Of a stretch of 5,497 nt of DNA, positions 1-5,497 are shown piece after piece (the first letter of the stretch is position 1; each line of letters begins with the position of its first letter). Under the pieces are notes generated by a model. That model ran no database searches. It was given only the letters and a program-made list of their open reading frames with translations, and was not told the origin of the DNA. The stretch comes from Opitutales bacterium (lineage in GTDB: Bacteria > Verrucomicrobiota > Verrucomicrobiia > Opitutales > T3Sed10-336), in contig SLOW01000052.1 in assembly GCA_007132315.1 (NCBI GenBank), positions 1-5,497 of the forward strand, in the 5' to 3' direction. The position numbers and the translations under genes were made by a program.

Positions 1-15
1 CGCCGCGGCCGGCAT
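1..15 (-). CDS. Possible start of a gene downstream of hisG (partial, 5 codons)
   Basis: On the minus strand the hisG stop codon TGA (17-15) shares its A with an ATG (15-13), giving the stop-start overlap TGATG that is common in translationally coupled operons. From this ATG the frame reads M-P-A-A-A to the window edge without a stop. Five codons cannot identify a product, and in GC-rich DNA such an overlap can arise by chance. If real, hisG is the first or an internal gene of an operon continuing beyond the left edge. Confidence 0.3.
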
Positions 16-902
16 CAGCGCACCACTTTGTTCAGGGGATATTCGATGATGTCCTCGGCGCCGCCCGCCTTGAGGCGGGGAATGATCTCCCGGACCACCG
101 CTTCGTCCACGATCGTTTCGACCGCGACCCAGCCGTCGGAACTGAGCGGGGAGACGGTTGGGTTGCGCAGGGAGGGGAGTCCGGAAAGAACACTATCCAG
201 GCGATCCCGACGCACGTTCAGTTTCAGTCCGACCTTGGACTCCGCCTCCAACGCCGCCTGCAGCAACAGGGCGATGCCTTCGATCTTACGGCGTTTTTCG
301 GGGTCCTCCCAACTGTTCTTGTTGGCGATGAAGCGGGTGTTGGTTTCCAGGAGGGTTTCCACGACCCGCAGGTTGTTCGCGCGCAGGGAACTGCCGGTTT
401 CGGTGAGATCGACGATCGCGTCCACCAGGTCCGGTACTTTCATCTCGGTGGCGCCCCAGGAGAACTCGACTTCCGCGCCGACGCCGTGCCGCTCCAGGAA
501 ATTCCGGGTGAGATTGACGACTTCCGTGGCGATCCGCTTGCCATGGAGGTCGTTGACCGACCGGATGGGCGACGCCTCCGGCACGGCCAGAACCCAATAC
601 GCCGGACGCTGGGAGGCACGGTTGTAGAGGAGATTGCAGACTTCGACCACATCGGATCCGTTCTCCAGGACCCAGTCATGCCCCGTCAGGCCGCAGTCGA
701 AATAACCGTGCTCCACGTAACGGCTCAATTCCTGGCCCCGCACGAAACGTCCGTCCAATTCCGGATCGTCGATCGACGGTTTGTAGGAGCGGGAGCTCTT
801 GCCGATCCGAAACCCGGCCTTGGCGAAAAGCCGAAGGCTGGCCTCTTCCAGGCTACCCTTGGGAAGGCCGAGCATGAGAAGTCTGGACGAATCTCGCGAC
901 AT
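15..902 (-). CDS. hisG: ATP phosphoribosyltransferase, long form (HisG)
   Basis: HisG catalyses the first committed step of histidine synthesis, condensing ATP with PRPP to phosphoribosyl-ATP in the cytoplasm. The 295-residue product opens with the typical LGLPKGSL strand-loop (residues 11-18). It carries GLTGHDWV (71-78) and the PRPP-binding loop DLTETGSSLRANNL (165-178). A C-terminal domain of about 75 residues from about 217 contains LRNPTVSPLSSDGWVAVET (245-263) and matches the HisG_C regulatory domain of long-form enzymes. That domain is the usual site of histidine feedback inhibition, and long forms do not need the HisZ partner. The frame stays open 34 codons further upstream to an ATG at 1004, but that extension resembles no HisG N-terminus and crosses the divergent promoter, so the ATG at 902 is chosen. 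A GAAGG lies only one base before this ATG, too close for a normal ribosome binding site. The next minus-strand gene may overlap its stop. Confidence 0.96.
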   Translation of the reverse strand: MSRDSSRLLMLGLPKGSLEEASLRLFAKAGFRIGKSSRSYKPSIDDPELDGRFVRGQELSRYVEHGYFDCGLTGHDWVLENGSDVVEVCNLLYNRASQRPAYWVLAVPEASPIRSVNDLHGKRIATEVVNLTRNFLERHGVGAEVEFSWGATEMKVPDLVDAIVDLTETGSSLRANNLRVVETLLETNTRFIANKNSWEDPEKRRKIEGIALLLQAALEAESKVGLKLNVRRDRLDSVLSGLPSLRNPTVSPLSSDGWVAVETIVDEAVVREIIPRLKAGGAEDIIEYPLNKVVR

Positions 903-940
903 GCCTTCAGCAAGAGCGTTCCGGGGGCCGACGTTCAAGT

Positions 941-979
941 TTAATTTTTTTTGACACGGACCCACGGCCCGACTATTAC
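941..979 (+). promoter_or_regulatory. Sigma70-type promoter with A/T-rich upstream tract, reading toward the response regulator
   Basis: A perfect -35 hexamer TTGACA (951-956) is followed after exactly 17 bases by TATTAC (974-979), a 4/6 match to the -10 consensus. Directly upstream of the -35 lies TTAATTTTTT (941-950), an A/T tract resembling an UP element in otherwise GC-rich DNA. Transcription would begin near 986, leaving a leader of about 95 bases before the response-regulator ATG. The element sits in the hisG upstream region, so binding here could also affect hisG, for which no convincing minus-strand promoter was found. Confidence 0.6.
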
Positions 980-1015
980 CAAAACCAGCACAACCTAGAG
1001 CCAACTCGTTTATTT

Positions 1016-1084
1016 ATGCACGCTCGCCGACTCTTTCTCGATTTTCAGGACCGATCAGCCGTCCCATCCCCCCTTGTATCATGA
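1016..1084 (+). CDS. Short upstream ORF (22 residues) overlapping the response-regulator start
   Basis: An ATG at 1016 opens a 22-codon frame beginning M-H-A-R-R-L-F-L-D-F and ending at TGA 1082-1084. The stop overlaps the response-regulator ATG as ATGA (1081-1084), the usual geometry of translational coupling. It lies about 30 bases after the predicted transcription start, in an A/T-rich and probably unstructured stretch (TTTATTTATG). The regulator has only pyrimidine-rich sequence before its own start, so arrival of ribosomes from this ORF is a plausible way to initiate it. The uORF itself has no good Shine-Dalgarno; the nearest purine patch, around 996-1000, is about 15 bases away. The peptide resembles nothing I recognise and may be only a leader, or may be chance. 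Confidence 0.35.
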   Translation: MHARRLFLDFQDRSAVPSPLVS

Positions 1085-1866
1085 GCCGCGAAGCCAAACC
1101 ACTTGTCGTCATCGTCGAGGACGAAGTCGATCTCGCCAACCTGATCGCACTGAATCTGGAGGAGGCGGGCATGCTTACCATGACCTACAACAGCGGCGCT
1201 CCGGCGGCCCGCTTTCTGAAAAACAATTTCGCCAACCTGCTGCTGCTCGACCTGGGGTTGCCCGACCAGGACGGCTTCTCCTTGATGGAGAGCCTGAAGA
1301 AGAACAACATTGAAGTCCCGACCATCTTCGTCACCGGCAGCCACTCGGAGTTGAACATCGTCAGGGGCCTCGAGAGCGGGGGCGATGATTACATCACCAA
1401 ACCTTTCAGCTTTCCGGAACTGATCGCCCGCATCAACGCGGTCCTGCGGCGAACCGAAACACTCAAGGACCAAAAAGTCACCAAGAACGCCAGTCTGACG
1501 GAGGAGCCGTTCGACTTCTGCGGGGCGCGGGTGAATCCCCATCGCCTCGAAATCAAGTACCCGGACGGCGAGACAAAGAATCTCGGGCGCAAGGAGCTCG
1601 GCATCCTGCAGTATCTATACGCCAACCAGAGTGTCGTGCTCTCGCGCAAAAGCCTGATCCACGCGGTGTGGGGCATCCACGCGGATGTGCGCAGCCGTTC
1701 GCTGGACCAGTATATCGTCAAGATCCGGGATTCCCTTTCCAAGGGCGGCAGCGACCTGTCGGCATTCCGCACGATCCACGGCGTCGGGTACATCTACGAT
1801 CCGGAGGACAAGAGCGAGGAGGGCAAAGCGGAAAAAAGCGGCTCCTCGTCAAAGAAGGGCCGGTAA
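1081..1866 (+). CDS. OmpR/PhoB-family two-component response regulator
   Basis: This is a 261-residue cytoplasmic DNA-binding regulator controlled by aspartate phosphorylation. The receiver domain (about 7-125) has the acidic pair E13-D14, the phospho-acceptor D57 in LLLLDLGLPDQDGF, the switch T85 and the conserved K107 in DDYITKPF, so all active-site residues are present. A linker leads to a winged-helix Trans_reg_C domain (about 145-240) with LGRKELGILQYL (168-179), the recognition-helix region SRSLDQYIVKIRDSL (205-219) and the closing hairpin RTIHGVGYIY (230-239). The last 20 or so residues form a charged Lys/Glu/Ser tail beyond the normal family end. No histidine kinase gene is nearby, so it is an orphan within this window. 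A strong promoter lies upstream, and no Shine-Dalgarno precedes the ATG, which overlaps the end of a short upstream ORF. The specific regulon and gene name cannot be assigned; the adjacent outer-membrane protein gene is a candidate target. Confidence 0.93.
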   Translation: MSREAKPLVVIVEDEVDLANLIALNLEEAGMLTMTYNSGAPAARFLKNNFANLLLLDLGLPDQDGFSLMESLKKNNIEVPTIFVTGSHSELNIVRGLESGGDDYITKPFSFPELIARINAVLRRTETLKDQKVTKNASLTEEPFDFCGARVNPHRLEIKYPDGETKNLGRKELGILQYLYANQSVVLSRKSLIHAVWGIHADVRSRSLDQYIVKIRDSLSKGGSDLSAFRTIHGVGYIYDPEDKSEEGKAEKSGSSSKKGR

Positions 1867-1888
1867 ACACGGTCCGCTGTTTCAGTGC

Positions 1889-1910
1889 CCAACCGGATCA
1901 CCGCGGTTGG
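1889..1910 (+). other. Hairpin between response regulator and outer-membrane protein genes
   Basis: CCAACCG (1889-1895) and CGGTTGG (1904-1910) form a perfect 7-bp stem around an 8-base loop, 23 bases after the regulator stop and 33 bases before the next start codon. No T-run follows, so it is not a standard intrinsic terminator. It could reduce read-through, protect the 3' end of an upstream message, or shape the leader of the downstream gene. A 7-bp inverted repeat is also within reach of chance. Confidence 0.3.
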
Positions 1911-1942
1911 TTCGCACCGCGCCATTTTCACATTCCGACCGC

Positions 1943-3196
1943 ATGTACAAGGCTCCTTTCTTTCGTCGAATCGGCCTCGCCCTCCTGGCGACGCTCGTAC
2001 CGGCCGCCGCAACGCTGGAGGCCCGGCCCCTCTTCGAAATCCAAACCGACGTCCCGTCGATCGGCGGCGGCGGTTCGTCACTGCCCGATCTGATCGAGGA
2101 TTTTATCCGGGTTCGGGAGGATTTTTCCGGTCTCGACGCCCTGGCCGACTACAACGCGACGCTTCACTACGCGGGCGTGGCCGGAGCCATCGAGATTGAG
2201 GTGGCGCAATTCGGCAACGAAGCCACCCTTCACATTCCGTCCACCGGGTTCAGCCGAACGTTCACCGGCGCGAGTCGCGACGAAATTCACCAACAGATCG
2301 AGGATTTCATCCAGGACGAGGGGGCGCGGGAATGGGGCCGCTTCAACCGGGAGATGAACCGGCATTCGCTGGTGGCGGTAACCGACGGCAATCCAAACAG
2401 CACCACCGCCCGCACCGCAGAAGCGACCTTCCAGGAATTCGGCACCCGGCCAGGACGCACGCGGGGCGAGCGCTACCACGGCGGCAGCGTCCGCGGCCGA
2501 GTCGGGTTTTCCCTGTTTCCCGGATACAGTCGCTTCGAAGCCGGCGATTTCAAAGGCGAGGCGTACAGCCTGCACCTGGCGGGGCGCTTCCGGTTTAACG
2601 AGCGCTTCAGCCTGGCCCTGCTGGCCCCGGTCAGTTACCTGAAGGTGGAGGACGCGACGGTTTACCGGGCCGGCGTCACCGCCGGGGTTCCGGTGACCCT
2701 GATCCCGGACCGTCCCCGCGCCCCGATTTTCTGGCAAGTGACGCCTTCGGCCGGTCTCACCGGCGCCGGATCGGTCGACTTCGCCGCCGGCGGCCTGGTG
2801 GAACACTACACCGCCACCAGCCTGTTGAGCTACAACCTTCAGAACGTCACGCTCTCGATGGGAAACCAGTACGGGGTGTACCGGGGACGCAACACAAGTT
2901 ACGACGACTACGAATTCGACACTGATCTCAACCAGCGGATCGTCCGCAACGGCCTGTCTGTCTCAGTGCCGTTGCCGGGACGTTTCGTAGTGGACGTGTT
3001 CGGACGGGAAACCCGGTTCCGGCGGGAGGCCGCCATGGACCGGTATCGCGAACTCGGCGGGGATGTGGTGTTCCGGTTCGGCGGCCGCAGTGCGGCGCGC
3101 CCCGGGCGCGGATATCTGAAGGCCGGGCTCGCGCGCGAGTTCGGAAACGACTACAAAGCCCTCAAGGGCCAGGCGGGTCTGGGCTTGCGTTTCTGA
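1943..3196 (+). CDS. Uncharacterised exported protein with predicted C-terminal outer-membrane beta-barrel
   Basis: I do not recognise a named family for this 417-residue protein. The start at 1943 gives a clear signal peptide: basic MYKAPFFRR, a hydrophobic core IGLALLATLVPAAA (10-23) and likely cleavage near A23 or A27. The frame is open further upstream, but earlier starts would bury the signal. A glycine-rich stretch (41-44) leads into a mixed alpha/beta region (about 47-170) with LADYNATLHYAGVAGAIEIE (67-86), IPSTGFSRTFTGASRDEI (98-115) and LVAVTDGNPN (143-152). From about 180 to the end the sequence alternates polar and hydrophobic residues with frequent aromatics and Gly/Asp turns, and closes with GLGLRF. 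A terminal Phe after such strands is the usual BAM-recognised signature of outer-membrane barrels. The likely topology is a soluble periplasmic or surface domain on a barrel of about 240 residues. It follows the response regulator by 76 bases on the same strand and may be co-transcribed. No Shine-Dalgarno is visible. Pore, adhesin and structural roles all remain possible. Confidence 0.85.
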   Translation: MYKAPFFRRIGLALLATLVPAAATLEARPLFEIQTDVPSIGGGGSSLPDLIEDFIRVREDFSGLDALADYNATLHYAGVAGAIEIEVAQFGNEATLHIPSTGFSRTFTGASRDEIHQQIEDFIQDEGAREWGRFNREMNRHSLVAVTDGNPNSTTARTAEATFQEFGTRPGRTRGERYHGGSVRGRVGFSLFPGYSRFEAGDFKGEAYSLHLAGRFRFNERFSLALLAPVSYLKVEDATVYRAGVTAGVPVTLIPDRPRAPIFWQVTPSAGLTGAGSVDFAAGGLVEHYTATSLLSYNLQNVTLSMGNQYGVYRGRNTSYDDYEFDTDLNQRIVRNGLSVSVPLPGRFVVDVFGRETRFRREAAMDRYRELGGDVVFRFGGRSAARPGRGYLKAGLAREFGNDYKALKGQAGLGLRF

Positions 3197-3250
3197 GAAG
3201 GCCGCGCGCCGCAGGCGTCGTCTCGGTCCGATCCGGGGGCAGGCTTCGCC

Positions 3251-4660
3251 TCAGACCGGCGCCGGCGTCGCCGACAGAAATCGATCGATGCGATTGAGGA
3301 CACGCGCCTTGCCGAGCATGCACAGCAGGCCGTAAAAGGAAGGTCCGACGTTGGTTCCGGAAACCGCCAGCCGGGTTGGATGAATGTAGTCTCCCGGGCG
3401 CGCTCCCGTCCGTTCGGAAAGTTCGTTCACCTTCTCCTCCAGTTTCGCTTCCGAAAACGACGCGACCTCCTCCAGGGCACGGCGGATTTCCCGCAGGCGA
3501 GCGTGGGGATCTCCCTGTTTCAGCACCTTGCGCGCGGCGCCGGAGTCGATGGGATAGTCCTCGGTAAAGAAGTAGCCGACAAAATGCGGGAGGTCTTCGA
3601 TCGATCGGGCCTTTTCCTGGCAAAGCTTCATCACCTCCTCGAAATACCGCTTGTCGCGCTGATCCCAACCGGAGGTATCCACGCCAATTTCCTTCAGCAC
3701 ACCGGCCCGCACCAGGTAATCCCAGGCCTCGCCTGAAAAACGCTTGCGGGACATCTCGCGGAGGTAGGCGGTGTTCATGAACGCCAGTTTCCGCTCGTCG
3801 AAACGCGCGTTGTTGCTGTTGATACCCGAAAGATCGAACAACCGGATGACCTCCTCGATATCCATTTTTTCCCGGTCGTCCTTGGGAGACCAGCCGAGCA
3901 AACACAGGTAGTTGCGGACGGCTTCCGGGATGAAGCGTCGACGCCGGTATTCCTCCACCAACGATCCCTCGTCGCGCTTGCTCATCTTCCCCGAACCGCT
4001 GCCCTTGAGAATCAGCGGGATGTGGGCGAAGACCGGCGGTTCCTCGCCGAAAGCCTTGAAAAGCTCGCAATGCTTGCTGGTGTTGGACAGGTGGTCCTCG
4101 CCCCGTATCACGTGAGTGATCCCCATCGTCAGATCATCCACCACGTTCACAAAGTGAAACCCGGGCTCCCCGTTGCGGCGAAACAGCACAAAATCCTGTT
4201 CCTCCGCACGCTCGACGCGGCCCCGGACGAGGTCGTCGATCACCTGCGGCGCGGCTTTCACCTTTTCGACCTCGCACTTCTTGTAATTGTCGTAAGCGCG
4301 GTAACGCTCGCCCTCCAGGCGGAAGTAAACGGCCCCGTCCTTTTCGTACACGCGGTCGGCATCCTTCAGCTTGCCCAGGTAATCGAGGTAAATCGAGGAG
4401 CGCTCGCTCTGAAAGTACGGCCCGTAGTCTCCCCCGGCTTCGGGGCCCTCATCCCAGTCCATTCCCAGCCAGTGCAAACCCTCCAGGATCACGCGCAGGG
4501 CTTCCGCCGTGTTTCGCTGCCGGTCCGTGTCTTCAATTCGAAGCACGAACCTCCCTCCGGTGTGGCGGGCGTACAGCCAGTTGAACAGGGCCGTGCGGGC
4601 GCCGCCGATGTGAAAGAAACCGGTGGGACTGGGCGCGAATCGTACTCTGACCTCACTCAT
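3251..4660 (-). CDS. gltX: Glutamyl-tRNA synthetase (GluRS)
   Basis: GluRS charges tRNA-Glu with glutamate using ATP in the cytoplasm. The 469-residue length fits the family. The class I HIGH-type motif is APSPTGFFHIGGARTALFNW (9-28), followed by LRIEDTDRQRN (40-50). VIRGEDHLSNTSKH (184-197) contributes to the active site, and the KMSKS-type motif is KMSKR (225-229) after a short GSGSG. The C-terminal anticodon-binding part includes RLAVSGTNVGPSFYGLLCML, ending near residue 449. The ATG at 4660 (MSEVRVRFAPSPTG) matches family N-termini; in-frame ATGs at 4681 and 4744 would only add unrelated residues. The zinc-knuckle region of E. coli-type enzymes is replaced by residues 105-150 with only one cysteine (C129). 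No Shine-Dalgarno is visible. The gene converges with the outer-membrane protein gene and diverges from the pseudouridine synthase. Whether it also charges tRNA-Gln (non-discriminating form) cannot be decided here. Confidence 0.97.
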   Translation of the reverse strand: MSEVRVRFAPSPTGFFHIGGARTALFNWLYARHTGGRFVLRIEDTDRQRNTAEALRVILEGLHWLGMDWDEGPEAGGDYGPYFQSERSSIYLDYLGKLKDADRVYEKDGAVYFRLEGERYRAYDNYKKCEVEKVKAAPQVIDDLVRGRVERAEEQDFVLFRRNGEPGFHFVNVVDDLTMGITHVIRGEDHLSNTSKHCELFKAFGEEPPVFAHIPLILKGSGSGKMSKRDEGSLVEEYRRRRFIPEAVRNYLCLLGWSPKDDREKMDIEEVIRLFDLSGINSNNARFDERKLAFMNTAYLREMSRKRFSGEAWDYLVRAGVLKEIGVDTSGWDQRDKRYFEEVMKLCQEKARSIEDLPHFVGYFFTEDYPIDSGAARKVLKQGDPHARLREIRRALEEVASFSEAKLEEKVNELSERTGARPGDYIHPTRLAVSGTNVGPSFYGLLCMLGKARVLNRIDRFLSATPAPV

Positions 4661-4686
4661 GACTGATGCTTTGAAAACCATATATT
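4659..4686 (+). promoter_or_regulatory. Possible promoter for the pseudouridine synthase gene
   Basis: TATATT (4681-4686) matches the -10 consensus at 5/6 positions. ATGACT (4659-4664), 16 bases upstream, matches the -35 consensus at 4/6. This is the only A/T-rich patch in the 135-base divergent spacer. Transcription would start near 4693, giving a leader of about 100 bases. The -35 overlaps the gltX start codon, and the same A/T patch could serve gltX on the other strand, so the assignment of direction is weak. Confidence 0.35.
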
Positions 4687-4795
4687 CTGCGGCCGAAACA
4701 AACGCGGTGGCAAACGCAAAATCCGGGGCCCGGCGGACGGGCACCCAGGTCTCCGGCGTTGCCTTTCACCGCGTCTCCGGGAATGATGCCCAGCA

Positions 4796-5497
4796 ATGAC
4801 CACCGAACCCGAAAGCCGGAATCCGCCCCCGGGTGCGTTGACCGAGACCGAGGAAACGCCACTCGTCACACCGGAAAACCTGTCCAGCTGGATCCTGCAC
4901 GAAGACGACGACGTGGTCGTGGTGAACAAACCGGGCGGCCTGGTCTGCCACCCCTCCAAGAACGGGCCGTGGTCGAGCCTGGTGGGAGCCTGCCGGGAGT
5001 ACCTCGGGTTGGCGGTGGTCCACCTGGTTCACCGGCTCGACCGCGAGACCAGCGGTCTGGTCGTGCTGGCCAAACACCGGCGTGCGGCGCGGGCGGCCCA
5101 GATGGCCTTGCAGAACCGGCAGGTGGAAAAAACCTATCTCGGCATCCTGGCCGGCGACCTCACCGAGCCGGTTCTGGTCGACCGGGCGCTGGCCCGCGAC
5201 CTCGACAGTCCGGTTTACGTGAAACAGACCGTCCGCGACTCCAACAGCGCCCGCTCGGCCCGCACCCGATTCGAACCCCTCGCCCGCGCCGGAGGATTCA
5301 CGCTGGCGCGCATCCTCCCGGTCACCGGCCGCAAACATCAGATCCGCGCCCACGCCGCCTGGCTGGGCACACCGCTGATCGGGGACAAAATCTACGGACC
5401 CGACGACAGCCTCTACCTGCGCTTCATCGAGGAAGGCTGGTCGGCGGAACTGGCGGAGCGACTCCTGTTGTCACGCCAGGCGCTGCACGCCTGGCAC
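4796..5497 (+). CDS. RluA-family RNA pseudouridine synthase, 3' end cut by window
   Basis: Enzymes of this family isomerise specific uridines in rRNA or tRNA to pseudouridine. The 234 visible codons show VVVVNKPGGLVCHPS (40-54), the catalytic motif HRLDRETSG (79-87) with nucleophile D82, VEKTYLGILAG (110-120), TGRKHQIRAH (177-186) and LIGDKIYG (194-201). Together these define the RluA/RluC/RluD superfamily. The frame is still open at the window end at RQALHAWH, close to the usual C-terminus, so perhaps 20-60 codons are missing. The ATG at 4796 is the first available start, because an in-frame TGA lies at 4784-4786. No S4 RNA-binding domain precedes the catalytic domain; instead there is a Pro/Glu/Thr-rich lead of about 28 residues that looks disordered. 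A CGGGAA 12 bases before the start is a weak ribosome binding site at best. The target nucleotide cannot be assigned from sequence, so no rlu letter is given. It is divergent from gltX. Confidence 0.93.
   Translation, partial: MTTEPESRNPPPGALTETEETPLVTPENLSSWILHEDDDVVVVNKPGGLVCHPSKNGPWSSLVGACREYLGLAVVHLVHRLDRETSGLVVLAKHRRAARAAQMALQNRQVEKTYLGILAGDLTEPVLVDRALARDLDSPVYVKQTVRDSNSARSARTRFEPLARAGGFTLARILPVTGRKHQIRAHAAWLGTPLIGDKIYGPDDSLYLRFIEEGWSAELAERLLLSRQALHAWH

Noticed and set aside
15..1004. Longer hisG starting at 1004
   Set aside because: The extra 34 residues do not look like any HisG N-terminus and would span the promoter of the divergent gene; LGLPKGSL should lie within about 20 residues of the start.
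2078..2806. Long minus-strand frame (242 codons) opposite the outer-membrane protein
   Set aside because: It lies wholly antisense to a gene with signal peptide and barrel features, has no recognisable domain, and is the kind of open antisense frame expected in high-GC DNA.
3192..3255. Inverted repeat TCTGAG / CTCAGA enclosing both convergent stop codons, and a 5-bp GC hairpin at 3206-3218
   Set aside because: The arms are only 6 bp and 52 bases apart, the small hairpin includes a wobble pair, and no T-run follows in either direction. There is not enough to call a bidirectional terminator.
3162..4070. 302-codon minus-strand frame overlapping gltX in another phase
   Set aside because: It is out of frame with a certain gltX, is rich in Arg/Pro/Gly as expected of a shifted GC-rich frame, and has no domain signature.
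4378..4400. Short tandem-like repeat of GGTAAATCGAGG type
   Set aside because: It lies inside gltX, encodes part of the conserved protein (around YLDYLGK) and has only about two imperfect copies.
4022..4666. 214-codon plus-strand frame antisense to gltX
   Set aside because: It is a shadow of the synthetase coding sequence, with no independent start signal or recognisable motif.
4671..4699. TTGAAA at 4671 as a plus-strand -35
   Set aside because: The position 17 bases downstream (4694-4699) does not resemble a -10 hexamer; the ATGACT/TATATT pair nearby scores better.
4783..4799. ATG codons at 4783 and 4786 as starts for the pseudouridine synthase
   Set aside because: Both are out of frame with the catalytic motifs, and the correct frame has a TGA at 4784-4786, so the start must be at 4796 or later.

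Overview
The window is an ordinary high-GC bacterial chromosome segment with dense housekeeping genes. No mobile element, CRISPR array, tRNA or rRNA is visible. The gene forms (a long-form HisG; a GluRS that opens APSPTGFFHIGG and lacks the zinc-knuckle cysteines; an uncharacterised outer-membrane protein) and the weak Shine-Dalgarno signals suggest a Gram-negative member of Verrucomicrobiota, most likely Opitutales. That placement is from memory of related proteins, not from a search.

Layout. At 15-902 (minus) is hisG, the first enzyme of histidine synthesis. Its stop codon overlaps a possible start codon of a further minus-strand gene at the left edge. A 178-base divergent spacer (903-1080) holds a good sigma70-type promoter reading right and a 22-codon upstream ORF. 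That ORF ends in an ATGA overlap with the start of an OmpR/PhoB-family response regulator (1081-1866, plus). After 76 bases, which include a short perfect hairpin, comes a 417-residue exported protein (1943-3196, plus) with a soluble N-terminal domain and a predicted C-terminal outer-membrane beta-barrel. It converges on gltX, glutamyl-tRNA synthetase (3251-4660, minus), with 54 bases between the stop codons. Divergent from gltX across 135 bases is an RluA-type pseudouridine synthase (4796-5497, plus), cut by the right edge.

How the genes relate. The response regulator and the outer-membrane protein are co-directional and may share a transcript, so the regulator could control the envelope protein next to it; this is inference from position. 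No histidine kinase gene lies in the window. gltX and the pseudouridine synthase both serve translation but are transcribed apart. hisG appears to be separate.

I see no clearly new multi-gene system. The points most worth checking are the coupled leader ORF of the response regulator, the uncharacterised two-domain outer-membrane protein beside it, and the GluRS without zinc ligands.
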